64,000 bases of DNA from Pseudomonas sp. ABC1. Lineage in GTDB: Bacteria > Pseudomonadota > Gammaproteobacteria > Pseudomonadales > Pseudomonadaceae. The notes beneath the pieces were generated by a model that was given only the letters and a program-made list of their open reading frames with translations, searched no databases and had not been told where the DNA came from. How positions within the stretch are numbered: position 1 is the first letter of the stretch; each line of letters starts with the position of its first letter. Location of the stretch: assembly GCF_013395055.1 (NCBI RefSeq), contig NZ_CP058349.1, positions 3,099,501 to 3,163,500 of the forward strand. The letters are read 5' to 3'. Shown in pieces: positions 34,295-43,614 of this stretch. Both the position numbers and the translations under genes were made by a program.

Positions 34295-34888
34295 TCAGAG
34301 GAACGGGCTGAGCATGGGCGGCAGGCCGGTATAGGCGGCCAGCTTGCCGATGATGAAGCGGTCCGCCAGGTTGAGGGCGATGAAGGCGAAGATCGGCGAG
34401 ATATCCAGGCCGCCCAGGTTCGGCAGCAATTTACGGAACGGCGCCAGGAAGGGTTCGCAGATCTGGTTGATCAACTGTGCACCGGGGTTGTGGCTGCCAG
34501 GGGCGACCCAGGAGAGGATCACACTGATGATCAGGGCGAAGAAGAACACCTTGAGGAACAGCGAGGTCACGCCGATCACCGACCACACCAGCAACTGCGG
34601 CAGCAGGCCGAGGGCGTTGTAGCCGATCAGCGCCAGGGTGACCAGCATCAGCAGCAGTTGTACCAGCAGCGCCAGCACCAGCGAGGCCAGGTCGAGGCCG
34701 CCGATGCTCGGGATCAGCTTGCGCAGCGGGCGCAGCAGCGGGTGCGTGGCCTTGACGATGAACTGGCTGAGCGGGTTGTAGAAGTCGGCGCGCACCAGTT
34801 GCAGGATGAAGCGCAACAGCACGATCAGCAGGTACAGGCTGCCGAGGGTCTGGATGATGTAGACAAGGGCTTCGATGAGTCCGGACAT
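34295..34888 (-). CDS. yggT: YggT family membrane protein
   Basis: A 197-aa inner-membrane protein with two YggT repeats, each a pair of hydrophobic helices around the motif NPLSQFIVKATHPLLRPLRKLIP and its second-half counterpart QICEPFLAPFRKLLP. The family has been linked to osmotic and ion homeostasis and, in some bacteria, to cell division. It is encoded directly after proC. Confidence 0.87.
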   Translation of the reverse strand: MSGLIEALVYIIQTLGSLYLLIVLLRFILQLVRADFYNPLSQFIVKATHPLLRPLRKLIPSIGGLDLASLVLALLVQLLLMLVTLALIGYNALGLLPQLLVWSVIGVTSLFLKVFFFALIISVILSWVAPGSHNPGAQLINQICEPFLAPFRKLLPNLGGLDISPIFAFIALNLADRFIIGKLAAYTGLPPMLSPFL

Positions 34889-34897
34889 GCTGTCTCC

Positions 34898-35719
34898 TTA
34901 TTTGCCCAGTTGTTCGGCGAGTTCGGCGGAGCGGTGGGCGGCGGCGTTCAGCGCCTGCCCGACCAGCGCTTCGAAGCCGCCGGCCTGGAAGGCTTTGATC
35001 GCGGCTTCGGTGGTTCCGTTCGGTGAGGTGACGCGACGGCGCAGTTCGCTGGCGTCGACGTCGCTTTCCTTGGCCATGCGCGCCGCGCCCAGTGCGGTTT
35101 GCAGGACCAGTTCGATGGCGGTTTCGCGTGGCAGGCCGAGCTGCTGGCCCGCGTCGGCCATGGCTTCGATCAGCAGGAAGAAATAGGCCGGGCCGCTGCC
35201 GGACACGGCGGTGACCGCGTCGATCAGGTGCTCTTCTTCCAGCCAGACGCTGATGCCGACCGCGCCGAGCAGGCGTTCGGCCTGTTGGCGTTGCTCATCG
35301 GAAACCCGCGCATTGGCATACAGGCCGCTGGCGCCAAGGCCGAGCAGCGACGGCGTATTGGGCATGCAGCGTACCAGCGGCAGTTCACGACCGAGCCAGC
35401 GTTGCAGGCTGTCGCAGGTGATACCGGCGGCGATCGACACCACAAGCGCCTGTTCCGGCAGGTGCGGGGCGAGGTCGCGGCAGACCGCCTGCATCACCTG
35501 TGGCTTGATCGCCAGGACCACGATGTCCGCGTCGGCGAGGGCCTGGGCGTTGTCTGCCAAAGTCTCGATGTCGTGCTGGGCGGCGATGGCTTCGCGTTGC
35601 TGCGGAGAGGGATCGCTGGCGCGAATCCGCTCGGCCTCGATGCCCTGGGCGCGCAGCCCGCCGATCAGGCTGGCGGCCATGTTGCCGGCGCCGATGAAGG
35701 TGATGCGGGGAGTGCTCAT
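34898..35719 (-). CDS. proC: Pyrroline-5-carboxylate reductase ProC
   Basis: A 273-aa enzyme that makes proline from pyrroline-5-carboxylate. The N-terminal Rossmann fold reads ITFIGAGNMAASLIGGL, with VVLAIKPQVM and the dimerisation-domain signature around AVSGSGPAYFFLLIEAMADAG. Its ATG overlaps the stop of yggS by 4 nt. Confidence 0.93.
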   Translation of the reverse strand: MSTPRITFIGAGNMAASLIGGLRAQGIEAERIRASDPSPQQREAIAAQHDIETLADNAQALADADIVVLAIKPQVMQAVCRDLAPHLPEQALVVSIAAGITCDSLQRWLGRELPLVRCMPNTPSLLGLGASGLYANARVSDEQRQQAERLLGAVGISVWLEEEHLIDAVTAVSGSGPAYFFLLIEAMADAGQQLGLPRETAIELVLQTALGAARMAKESDVDASELRRRVTSPNGTTEAAIKAFQAGGFEALVGQALNAAAHRSAELAEQLGK

Positions 35720-36426
35720 GCAGGGGTTCCTTGATTCGTGTCGGGCTTGCCGGAGTAGTCGCGGGCGCCGAACAGCGCCGTGCCGATGCGCACCCAGGTG
35801 GCGCCTTCGGCGATGGCGCTTTCCAGGTCCTGGCTCATGCCCATGGACAATGTATCCAGGCCGTCCTCGCGCTCCAGCAGGTGGCGCAGACGGGCAAAGG
35901 CGGCGCGTTGCTCGGCGAGGTCGTCGCTGGGTGCGGGAATGGTCATCAGACCGCGTAGCCGCAGGTTTGGCAACTGCGCCACGGCAGCGGCCAGAGGGGC
36001 GACCTCTTCGGGGGCGCAGCCGGACTTGCTGTCCTCGCCGCTGACGTTGACCTGCAGGCAGATATTCAGCGGTGGCAGGTGTGCGGGGCGTTGGTCCGAC
36101 AGGCGCTGGGCGATTTTCAGCCGGTCCACCGAGTGCACCCAGTCGAAGTGCTCGGCGATGGCGCGGGTCTTGTTGGACTGGATCGGGCCGATGAAATGCC
36201 AGACCAGGGGCAGGTCGTCGAGCAGGCGCTGCTTGTCCAGCGCCTCCTGCAGGTAGTTCTCGCCGAAGTCGTTCAGCCCGGCTTCGTGGGCTTCGCGCAC
36301 GGCATGCGCCGGTTGCGTCTTGCTCACCGCAAGCAGTCCCACCGAGGCGGCTTCGCGTGCGGAAACCTGCGCTGCGTCACAGATGCGTGAAACCACCTTT
36401 GCAATATTCTTCGCTATCGTGGACAT
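35716..36426 (-). CDS. yggS: YggS/PLPBP pyridoxal-phosphate homeostasis protein
   Basis: A 236-aa alanine-racemase-fold PLP-binding protein. The PLP lysine is in LLAVSKTQP, followed by FGENYLQEAL and HFIGPIQSNK. YggS controls free PLP and amino-acid pools and lacks racemase activity. It leads the yggS-proC-yggT-yggU operon and is divergent from pilT, the usual arrangement in Pseudomonas. Confidence 0.92.
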   Translation of the reverse strand: MSTIAKNIAKVVSRICDAAQVSAREAASVGLLAVSKTQPAHAVREAHEAGLNDFGENYLQEALDKQRLLDDLPLVWHFIGPIQSNKTRAIAEHFDWVHSVDRLKIAQRLSDQRPAHLPPLNICLQVNVSGEDSKSGCAPEEVAPLAAAVAQLPNLRLRGLMTIPAPSDDLAEQRAAFARLRHLLEREDGLDTLSMGMSQDLESAIAEGATWVRIGTALFGARDYSGKPDTNQGTPA

Positions 36427-36492
36427 TGTTTTGCGCCGTACAGCCAGGGTCTGCGCGGCATTCTACCTGCTTGAATGTAATTGGGGAGTCCC

Positions 36493-37527
36493 ATGGATAT
36501 CACTGAACTGCTGGCGTTCAGCGTCAAGCAGGGCGCGTCCGACCTGCACCTTTCCGCCGGCCTGCCGCCGATGATCCGCGTCGATGGCGACGTGCGTCGC
36601 ATCAACCTGCCGCCGCAGGACCACAAGCAGGTGCATACGCTGATCTACGACATCATGAATGATCGGCAGCGCAAGGATTTCGAAGAGCGGCTGGAAACCG
36701 ACTTCTCCTTCGAGGTGCCCGGCCTGGCGCGTTTCCGGGTCAACGCCTTCAACCAGAACCGTGGTGCCGGCGCGGTGTTCCGCACCATTCCCTCACGGGT
36801 GCTGACCCTGGATGACCTGGGCATGGGCGAGGTGTTCCGCAAGATCGCCGACGTACCACGCGGGCTGGTGCTGGTGACCGGGCCGACCGGCTCGGGCAAG
36901 TCCACCACCCTGGCGGCGATGCTCGACTACCTCAACGAAAGCCGCTACCAGCACATCCTCACCATCGAGGATCCGATCGAGTTCGTGCATGAGTCGAAGA
37001 AGTGCCTGGTCAACCAGCGCGAGGTGCACCGTGATACCCGCAGTTTCTCCGATGCCCTGCGCTCGGCGTTGCGTGAGGACCCGGACATCATCCTGGTCGG
37101 CGAGATGCGCGACCTCGAAACCATCCGTCTGGCACTGACCGCGGCGGAAACCGGTCACCTGGTGTTCGGCACCCTGCACACCACCTCGGCGGCCAAGACC
37201 ATCGACCGGGTGGTGGACGTGTTCCCAGCGGAAGAGAAGAGCATGGTGCGCTCGATGCTGTCGGAGTCGTTGCAGGCGGTGATTTCCCAGGCGCTGCTGA
37301 AGAAGATCGGCGGTGGCCGGGTGGCCGCCCACGAGATCATGATCGGCACTCCGGCGATCCGTAACCTGATTCGCGAGGACAAGGTGGCGCAGATGTATTC
37401 GTCGATCCAGACCGGCGGCTCGCTGGGCATGCAGACCCTGGACGCGTCACTCAAGGCGCTGGTGGCCAAGGGGATCGTCAGCCGCGACAGTGCCCGTGAA
37501 AAGGCCAAGTCGCCCGAAGGTTTCTAG
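36493..37527 (+). CDS. pilT: Type IV pilus retraction ATPase PilT
   Basis: A 344-aa hexameric ATPase that depolymerises pili for twitching motility. Walker A is GPTGSGKST near residue 136. The Asp box follows (ILTIEDPIEFVH), then Walker B ILVGEMRDLET and the His box GHLVFGTLHT. The C-terminal AIRNLIRE segment, required for retraction in known PilTs, is present. The ATG at 36493 follows GGGAG. Confidence 0.95.
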   Translation: MDITELLAFSVKQGASDLHLSAGLPPMIRVDGDVRRINLPPQDHKQVHTLIYDIMNDRQRKDFEERLETDFSFEVPGLARFRVNAFNQNRGAGAVFRTIPSRVLTLDDLGMGEVFRKIADVPRGLVLVTGPTGSGKSTTLAAMLDYLNESRYQHILTIEDPIEFVHESKKCLVNQREVHRDTRSFSDALRSALREDPDIILVGEMRDLETIRLALTAAETGHLVFGTLHTTSAAKTIDRVVDVFPAEEKSMVRSMLSESLQAVISQALLKKIGGGRVAAHEIMIGTPAIRNLIREDKVAQMYSSIQTGGSLGMQTLDASLKALVAKGIVSRDSAREKAKSPEGF

Positions 37528-37567
37528 TGCTACGACAACGATCAAATACCGTGGGCGACGGCCTTGT

Positions 37568-37588
37568 GTAGGGTGCGCCGCGCGCACC
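37568..37588 (+). repeat. Single arm of the GTAGGGTG..GCGCACC repeat between pilT and pilU
   Basis: This is the same 21-base module as the arms of the hairpin at 17043-17101. Its core is itself palindromic (GGTGCGC-CGC-GCGCACC). Confidence 0.6.
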
Positions 37589-37674
37589 TGAATGATCGGC
37601 ACCGCTATCCCTGGTCTGATCCGGCGCCCCCTGCGCTGTCTTCCAGTCCATACCCACCCTGACTGTACGAGTCG

Positions 37675-38826
37675 ATGATGGAATTCGAACAGATGGAATT
37701 CGAAAAATTACTGCGCCTGATGGTGGAGCGTGGCGGCTCCGATCTGTTCATTACGGTGGGCGTCGCGCCGTCGATGAAGGTCGCTGGGCGGATCGAGCCG
37801 GTCGGCACGCAGCCGCTGTCGGCCGAGCAGGTACGAAGCATGGTGCTGGCAGAAATGGACGAGCGTCAGCGCCGTGAGTTCTCGGAGCACCACGAGTGCA
37901 ATTTCGCCATCGATGCCAGTGGAATCGGGCGTTTTCGTGTCAGCGCTTTCTCCCAGCGCAACCAGGCGGGTATGGTGTTGCGTCGCATCGAGACCCACAT
38001 CCCTAGCATCGAGGCGCTGCAACTGCCGGACACCCTGGCGCAACTGGCGATGGCCCGCCGGGGCCTGGTGCTGTTCGTCGGAGGTACCGGCACCGGCAAG
38101 TCCACCTCGCTGGCCGCCCTGGTCGGGCACCGCAACCGCAACGCCAGCGGGCATATCATCACCATCGAGGACCCCATCGAGTTCCTGCATCAACACCAGG
38201 GCTGCATCGTCACCCAGCGCGAGGTCGGTATCGACACCGATTCCTTCGAGGTGGCGCTGAAGAACACCCTGCGCCAGGCCCCGGATGTGATCCTGATCGG
38301 CGAGGTTCGCTCCAGGGAAACCATGGAGCATGCCCTGGCCTTCGCCGAAACCGGGCACCTGTGTCTGGCCACGCTGCACGCCAACAACGCCAACCAGGCG
38401 CTGGACCGCATCATCAACTTCTTCCCGGCGGACCGGCACAATCAGGTCTGGATGGACCTCTCGCTCAACCTCAAGGCCATCGTCGCCCAGCAATTATTGC
38501 CCTCTGCCGATGGCAAGGGACGCCGTGCGGCTATCGAGGTGCTGCTCAACACGCCACTGGCCTCCGACCTGATCCGCAAGGGCGAGGTGCAGGAATTGAA
38601 GGAGCTTATGAAACGCTCCGGTGAGCAGGGTATGCAGACGTTCGACCAGGCGCTGCTCGAACTCTATCGAAGCGGGGCGATCACCTACGAGGACGCTCTG
38701 CTACATGCTGATTCAGCCAATGACCTGCGCCTGATGATCAAGCTGGAACGCGGTGTCGAGCCAGTGGGTGGCGATGCCATGGGCTTGAGCCTGCAGCTCG
38801 ATGGGGAGGCGCCGCCTCTTCGTTGA
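37675..38826 (+). CDS. pilU: Type IV pilus retraction ATPase PilU
   Basis: A 383-aa PilT paralogue that assists PilT-dependent retraction. Walker A is GGTGTGKST, followed by TIEDPIEFLHQHQ, ILIGEVRSRETM and GHLCLATLH. The beginning encodes MMEFEQMEFEK: the stretch ATGGAATTCGAA is duplicated in tandem, so the original start may be the ATG at 37693. It lies 147 bp after pilT with a repeat module between. Confidence 0.93.
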   Translation: MMEFEQMEFEKLLRLMVERGGSDLFITVGVAPSMKVAGRIEPVGTQPLSAEQVRSMVLAEMDERQRREFSEHHECNFAIDASGIGRFRVSAFSQRNQAGMVLRRIETHIPSIEALQLPDTLAQLAMARRGLVLFVGGTGTGKSTSLAALVGHRNRNASGHIITIEDPIEFLHQHQGCIVTQREVGIDTDSFEVALKNTLRQAPDVILIGEVRSRETMEHALAFAETGHLCLATLHANNANQALDRIINFFPADRHNQVWMDLSLNLKAIVAQQLLPSADGKGRRAAIEVLLNTPLASDLIRKGEVQELKELMKRSGEQGMQTFDQALLELYRSGAITYEDALLHADSANDLRLMIKLERGVEPVGGDAMGLSLQLDGEAPPLR

Positions 38827-39286
38827 GCAGTGCGCGGGTGGTCATGGGGCTTGCAGCCCGCCACCTGACACCCGCACAGCCGTCTTATGCGGTGGCTGTA
38901 GGAAGAAGCCCGCCGGCCTTAGCCTTGCACACCTAGGCTCCCGCCTGCGCGGGAGCGACAGAGTAGGGGCTTTTCCTATGGTCACCTCGGTATTGGCCGC
39001 GAGCCCGACCAGCCCCTCGGAGCAACCTTCGCCGACAGGGATGTCGGCGAAGAGCCCCATGGATGGGTTCATGCGTGTTGCGTAGAGGGGCTGGTCGGGT
39101 TCGCGACGCCACATATCATCAGGGCACCGCAAACGGTTTACGGCCCATCACGGACAAAATTGCCAATCCAGCTGCAATACACGACAGGCATGGCGCGTTG
39201 CCCTGGTCGTTCAGCGGCTTCTCCTTGAACGGCATGCCGTTGAGTGGCACGGTTAGCCACGACCATCGATAGCGGAGCGGTGCTTC
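38827..39286. other. Gene-free interval with palindromic repeats between pilU and the TM2 gene
   Basis: These 460 bp hold no convincing gene. They contain a CTCCCGCCTGCGCGGGAG hairpin near 38939-38956 of the same type as the IS4 target, and a large nested inverted repeat at 38999-39104. Confidence 0.7.
38999..39104. repeat. Nested inverted repeat (cruciform-like)
   Basis: The outer arms, 20 nt each at 38999-39018 and 39085-39104, are complementary apart from one mismatch (core CCCGACCAGCCCCTC). Inside lies a second perfect hairpin, TCGCCGACA-GGGA-TGTCGGCGA. The symmetry suggests a small non-autonomous palindromic element or a structured RNA. Confidence 0.7.
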
Positions 39287-39685
39287 ATGCAGACACGCGA
39301 TACTCACAGCAAGATCATCGGCTACCTGTTGTGGATCTTCGGGTTCCTGGGTTCCCATCGCTTCTACTATGGCCGCCCGGTGACCGGCACCATCTGGTTC
39401 TTCACCCTGGGCCTGTTCTTCATCGGCTGGATCATCGACCTGTTCCTGATCCCGTCGATGGACCGCGAGGCCAGCCTGCGTTTCCATGGCGGCGATATCG
39501 ACTACAACATCGCCTGGATACTGCTGACCTTCCTCGGCGCCTTCGGTGTGCATCGCATGTATCAGGGCAAGTGGATCACCGGCATCCTCTACCTGTGTAC
39601 CCTGGGCTTGTTCGGTCTGGGTGTGCTTTATGACTTCTGGACGCTGAATACGCAGATTTCCGTGCGCAACGCAGAGCGCGGTTGA
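39287..39685 (+). CDS. TM2-domain membrane protein
   Basis: A 132-aa integral membrane protein with two TM2 repeats. Each has a helix pair joined by a turn with the HR-containing motif (GFLGSHRFYYGR and GAFGVHRMYQGK). The function of bacterial TM2 proteins is unknown. The ATG at 39287 has GGAG upstream. A strong hairpin terminator follows. Confidence 0.85.
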   Translation: MQTRDTHSKIIGYLLWIFGFLGSHRFYYGRPVTGTIWFFTLGLFFIGWIIDLFLIPSMDREASLRFHGGDIDYNIAWILLTFLGAFGVHRMYQGKWITGILYLCTLGLFGLGVLYDFWTLNTQISVRNAERG

Positions 39686-39714
39686 TCGTCGGCGGTTGTG
39701 ATAACGAGACAGAT

Positions 39715-39751
39715 CACGGGCGCGGAGGGGGATGAACCCTCCGCGCCCGTG
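39715..39751. terminator. Two-way terminator between the TM2 and regulator genes
   Basis: A perfect 15-bp inverted repeat, CACGGGCGCGGAGGG and complement with a 7-nt loop, lies between the convergent genes. A T-run is weak. Confidence 0.7.
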
Positions 39752-39756
39752 GTCGT

Positions 39757-40155
39757 TCAGGGCTTCGAGGCTTCGGCCTGGACGAAGGTCAGGATGATGT
39801 CGCGTACCAGCTTGCGCCGCCCGTGCGAAAGTTTGAGAAAGGCTTCCAGGGTTTCCCGCTCCTGATGGGCCAGGCCCGCCAACTGGTCGTTTTCCCTGCC
39901 GATGCGCTCCGGCACCTCATCGCCGAAGCGTAACGTCTGCGGGTCTATCCTCAGCCACTGCGCGAGTACCAGCATCTTGTCCTCGGTTGGCAGGGCCTCG
40001 CCGCGCAACCAGCGTCGCACTGCATGCAGCGTCAGCGGTTTTCCCCAATAACGCAGGTTGAACTCGCGTTCCAGCACCGATGGTCTGGGCTCGTAGCCTG
40101 CATTTATCAGGGCGGCGTGCAGTCGTTCGGCGAACTTCATTCGTATGTTTTCCAT
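39757..40155 (-). CDS. Small helix-turn-helix transcriptional regulator
   Basis: The 132-aa protein has an XRE-like N-terminal domain (residues about 1-80) containing KPLTLHAVRRWLRGEALP, which looks like a recognition helix region, then a helical tail. This type is common in Pseudomonas near environmental-response genes. It is divergent from the PAS chemoreceptor gene and may regulate it, which is inference. The ATG at 40155 is used. An ATG at 40140 is an alternative. Confidence 0.65.
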   Translation of the reverse strand: MENIRMKFAERLHAALINAGYEPRPSVLEREFNLRYWGKPLTLHAVRRWLRGEALPTEDKMLVLAQWLRIDPQTLRFGDEVPERIGRENDQLAGLAHQERETLEAFLKLSHGRRKLVRDIILTFVQAEASKP

Positions 40156-40307
40156 TGGCAAACACTACGGGTGTGTGCCCATGACTGGCGTAACCGTATT
40201 TTTGACATTTGTTAAGCGAATTTGTTGACTGTCTGTTAAGCTTTCTGGCCATTGTTCAATGAACATTTCAGGAGCCACGGGCGCGGGATGCGCACGTGGA
40301 ATACAGG

Positions 40308-41867
40308 ATGAAAGTCAATCTGCCCGTAAGCCGGCAGGAGTGTGCTGTTCCGGCTGACACGCATCTGATCACCACCACTGATCTGCATGGCAACATCACC
40401 TACTGCAACGAAGCATTCGTCGAGATCAGCGGCTTTGCGCGGCAGGAACTGATCGGGAGCGCGCACAACCTGGTGCGCCATCCGGACATGCCTCCGGTGG
40501 TTTTCCAGCAGATGTGGGAGACCCTGAAAGCCGGGCGAAGCTGGATGGGGATCGTCAAGAATCGCTGCAAGAGCGGCGACTTCTATTGGGTCAATGCCTA
40601 CGTAACACCGGTTACGGAAAATGGCCGCATCATCGGTTACGAATCCGTGAGAACCCGCACCGATAGCGAGCAGGTCCGGCGTGCGGAGCGCGTCTATGCC
40701 AGGCTCACTGCCGGGCAGGCGCCCGAGCCGTTGCTGGAGCGTGCATCCGCGTTCGCCCCGTGGTTGTTTCTGAGCCTGCCGCTCTGCCTGTTGGTGTGGC
40801 TGGCGCAGGCTTATGTATCCCCGGACTTTGGCCTGTCGCTGGCACTGCTCGCCTTGCTGCTGGTGCCGCTGTTGTCCGCCTGGATGCAGCGCCGCGCGCT
40901 GCTGGCGGTGCGCGGTGACGAGGTGCCGGCCAGTGCCGTGGCGGTGCGCACCTATACGGGCCTGAGGGGGTTGCCGGCCCAGTTGCGGATGCTGCTGATC
41001 CTCGAGCGGGCGAAGACCCGCACAGCGCTCAGCCGCCTGGGCGACTATGCGCGGCAGACGACGCAACTGGCCGGGCACAGCGACCAGCTTGGGCGCGAGT
41101 CGGAGGCTTCGCAGCAGGCACTGCGGATCGAAGCAGACATGGTCGCCACGGCCATGCAGCAGATGACGGTTTCGGTCAACGAAGTGGCCAGCCACGTCCA
41201 GCGCACGGCGGAGCAGGCGCGGCAAGTCACGCAACTGTCCAGCGACGGCAGCGAGGATGCGGTGAAGACGCGGGCCGTGATCGAGCGCCTGAAGACGCGC
41301 GTGCTGGAAATCAGCACCAGCGTCGAAGCGCTGGCCGAGGAAACCGAGTCGATCCAGCAGGCTGCCAACATGATTCGCGCCGTGGCCGAGCAGACCAACC
41401 TGCTGGCGCTCAATGCCGCCATCGAGGCGGCGCGCGCCGGGGAGCAAGGGCGTGGTTTCGCCGTGGTCGCCGACGAGGTGCGGGCGCTGGCGCGCAAGAC
41501 CCAGGAGTCGACCGGCGCCATCGAGCAGATCATTCACTCGCTGCGAGAGCGGGCCGGACAGGCGGTGCAGGTGGCTCGCTCGGGCAGCGAGGAGTCTGCA
41601 GCGGGCCTGGCCCAGGTGATCGCGACGGAGCGGTCGCTGGCCGGGATCGACGAGGCGGTCGAGCATATCCATGGCATGACCCGGCAGATGGCGGCGGCGG
41701 CCGACCAGCAGGCCTCGGTCTGTGAGGAAATCGCCCGGCAGATCACGCGTATTGCCGGTGCCTGCGAGCAGAACACCGTCATTTCCGAGCGGTCGTCGAA
41801 GATCGGGGGCGAGCTGTCATCGACGGCTTGTTCCCTGCATGCACTGGTGGAGCGCTTCAATGGGTGA
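40308..41867 (+). CDS. aer: PAS-domain aerotaxis-type methyl-accepting chemotaxis protein
   Basis: A 519-aa Aer-like receptor. The N-terminal PAS domain (residues about 20-120) has the flavin-type Aer signature CNEAFVEISGF and HNLVRHPDMPP. A hydrophobic hairpin anchor is near residues 150-190, and the C-terminal signalling domain contains the hairpin tip EQTNLLALNAAIEAARAGEQ. It senses redox or oxygen and signals to CheA/CheW. A PAS-GGDEF-EAL gene follows 19 bp later, as in a P. putida Aer/c-di-GMP operon known to me. The ATG at 40308 is preferred over the GTG at 40296. Confidence 0.87.
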   Translation: MKVNLPVSRQECAVPADTHLITTTDLHGNITYCNEAFVEISGFARQELIGSAHNLVRHPDMPPVVFQQMWETLKAGRSWMGIVKNRCKSGDFYWVNAYVTPVTENGRIIGYESVRTRTDSEQVRRAERVYARLTAGQAPEPLLERASAFAPWLFLSLPLCLLVWLAQAYVSPDFGLSLALLALLLVPLLSAWMQRRALLAVRGDEVPASAVAVRTYTGLRGLPAQLRMLLILERAKTRTALSRLGDYARQTTQLAGHSDQLGRESEASQQALRIEADMVATAMQQMTVSVNEVASHVQRTAEQARQVTQLSSDGSEDAVKTRAVIERLKTRVLEISTSVEALAEETESIQQAANMIRAVAEQTNLLALNAAIEAARAGEQGRGFAVVADEVRALARKTQESTGAIEQIIHSLRERAGQAVQVARSGSEESAAGLAQVIATERSLAGIDEAVEHIHGMTRQMAAAADQQASVCEEIARQITRIAGACEQNTVISERSSKIGGELSSTACSLHALVERFNG

Positions 41868-41886
41868 CAAGGAATAGGTCGGTCGC

Positions 41887-43584
41887 ATGGACAGTCAACG
41901 TGACGAACTGGGGTTGGGCGCCCTGAGTTCGGCCATCTTCGAGGCCTCCGTCGACAGCATGGTGGTGATCGACGAGATGGGCGTCATCCAGGCCCTGAAC
42001 AAGGCCGCGCTGGATACGTTCGGCTATGCCGCCGGCGAACTGCTGGGCTGCAACGTGTCACTGCTGATGCCGGCCGGCGAGGCGCGGGCCCACGATGGCT
42101 ACCTGCAGAACTATCGCCAGAGTGGCCAGCGCAAGATCATCGGCATCGGGCGGGAGGTGACGGGCCGGCGCAAGGATGCTTCCGAGTTCCCCTTGCACTT
42201 GAGCATCGCCGAGTTGCAGCACGGCGGACGGCGGCTGTTCGTCGGCATTTGCCACGACATCAGCGAACGTCGGCGGATGATCGACGACATCAGCCATCTG
42301 GCCACCCATGACAGCCTGACCGGCTGCCTCAACCGGCATCAGTTGCTGGTGAGCTTGCAGCGGATGCTCGCCGAGCCCGTCAGCCATGGGTGGCGTGCGG
42401 TGATCTTCATCGATCTGGACGGCTTCAAGCAGGTCAATGACCGCCAGGGGCACCGGGTCGGCGATCGGCTGCTCGGGCTGGTGGCCGAGCGTCTGCAACG
42501 GCAGTTGCGTCCTGGCGATTTGCTGGCGCGGGTCGGAGGCGACGAGTTCGTGGCACTGATCGGCCTGCCGCCGGACAACGCCGAGCATGTGGCGCACAGT
42601 GTCTGCAAACGCCTGCTGGAGAGCCTGTGCCAGGCCTTCCGCGTCGAAGGACTGTCGCTCTATGTGAATGCGAGCATCGGTGTCAGTTTCTGCACGGGGC
42701 AGGGGTGTGTGGCCGATCAACTCATTCACGATGCCGATCTGGCGATGTACCAGGCCAAGGGCGAAGGAGGCGGTTGCATACGTTTCTTCCAGCCGGAGAT
42801 GCGCTGGCGCACCGAGCGTCGGGTGCTGATGCTCGAACGCCTGCGCGACGCCCTGGCCCAGGGCCGCTTCGAGCTGCACTACCAGTTGCAGCTTGCCCTG
42901 GATGACCTGCGCATCACCGGGCTGGAAGCGTTGCTGCGCTGGACGGACGCGGAACTTGGCCAGTTGTCGCCGGATGATTTCATTCCCGTTGCCATCGAGT
43001 ACGGACTGATGCCGGCCATCGACCTGTGGGTGCTGCGGCGGGCCTGCATGGATAACCGTTTGCTGATCGACAGTGAATGCCTGGATGTACCGGTGGCGGT
43101 CAATATCGGCAGCCAGTTGTTCCAGCAGCGGGATTTCGCCGAGCGGGTCCAGGACATTCTGTCCGAGGTCGGGTTGCCTGGGCGACGGCTGGAACTGGAG
43201 GTGACCGAGACGGGCGCGATGGATGATGCGCAGGTGGTCACCGAGAACATCCAGGTTCTGAAGCGGCTGGGCGTGACCATTGCCATGGACGATTTCGGCA
43301 CAGGTTTCTCGTCGTTGCTGCGCCTGCGGCGGCTGGCCTTCGACCGCCTGAAAATCGACCGCTCGTTCGTCCGTTCGCTGCCCGCCGCCAGCGACCAGGC
43401 GATCGTCCAGGCCGCGCTGGCGATCGCGGCCAGCCTGGAGCTGGAGGTGGTCGCCGAGGGCGTGGAAACCGCCGAGCAACTGGAGTACCTGCGCCGTTGC
43501 GGCTGCACCTACGGCCAGGGCTTCTGGTTCGCCCGCCCGATGCCGCTGCAGGCATTGCGCCGACACCTCGCACTGCCCGCATGA
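41887..43584 (+). CDS. FixL-type PAS, GGDEF and EAL cyclic-di-GMP enzyme
   Basis: A 565-aa protein. The PAS domain (about 15-125) is followed by GGDEF (about 135-295, with the intact motif RVGGDEF) and EAL (about 310-560, with GLEALLRW, DDFGTGFSSL, KIDRSFV and AEGVET). Both active sites look complete, so it may make and break cyclic di-GMP. The PAS domain has His69 and Arg89 in AHDGYL...IIGIGR, with the same spacing as the haem ligand His200 and distal Arg220 of B. japonicum FixL. It is probably co-transcribed with the Aer-like gene, linking oxygen or redox state to motility. Confidence 0.87.
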   Translation: MDSQRDELGLGALSSAIFEASVDSMVVIDEMGVIQALNKAALDTFGYAAGELLGCNVSLLMPAGEARAHDGYLQNYRQSGQRKIIGIGREVTGRRKDASEFPLHLSIAELQHGGRRLFVGICHDISERRRMIDDISHLATHDSLTGCLNRHQLLVSLQRMLAEPVSHGWRAVIFIDLDGFKQVNDRQGHRVGDRLLGLVAERLQRQLRPGDLLARVGGDEFVALIGLPPDNAEHVAHSVCKRLLESLCQAFRVEGLSLYVNASIGVSFCTGQGCVADQLIHDADLAMYQAKGEGGGCIRFFQPEMRWRTERRVLMLERLRDALAQGRFELHYQLQLALDDLRITGLEALLRWTDAELGQLSPDDFIPVAIEYGLMPAIDLWVLRRACMDNRLLIDSECLDVPVAVNIGSQLFQQRDFAERVQDILSEVGLPGRRLELEVTETGAMDDAQVVTENIQVLKRLGVTIAMDDFGTGFSSLLRLRRLAFDRLKIDRSFVRSLPAASDQAIVQAALAIAASLELEVVAEGVETAEQLEYLRRCGCTYGQGFWFARPMPLQALRRHLALPA

Positions 43585-43614
43585 ATGACCCAGTGCCGTG
43601 GCACTGGGTTGGCT

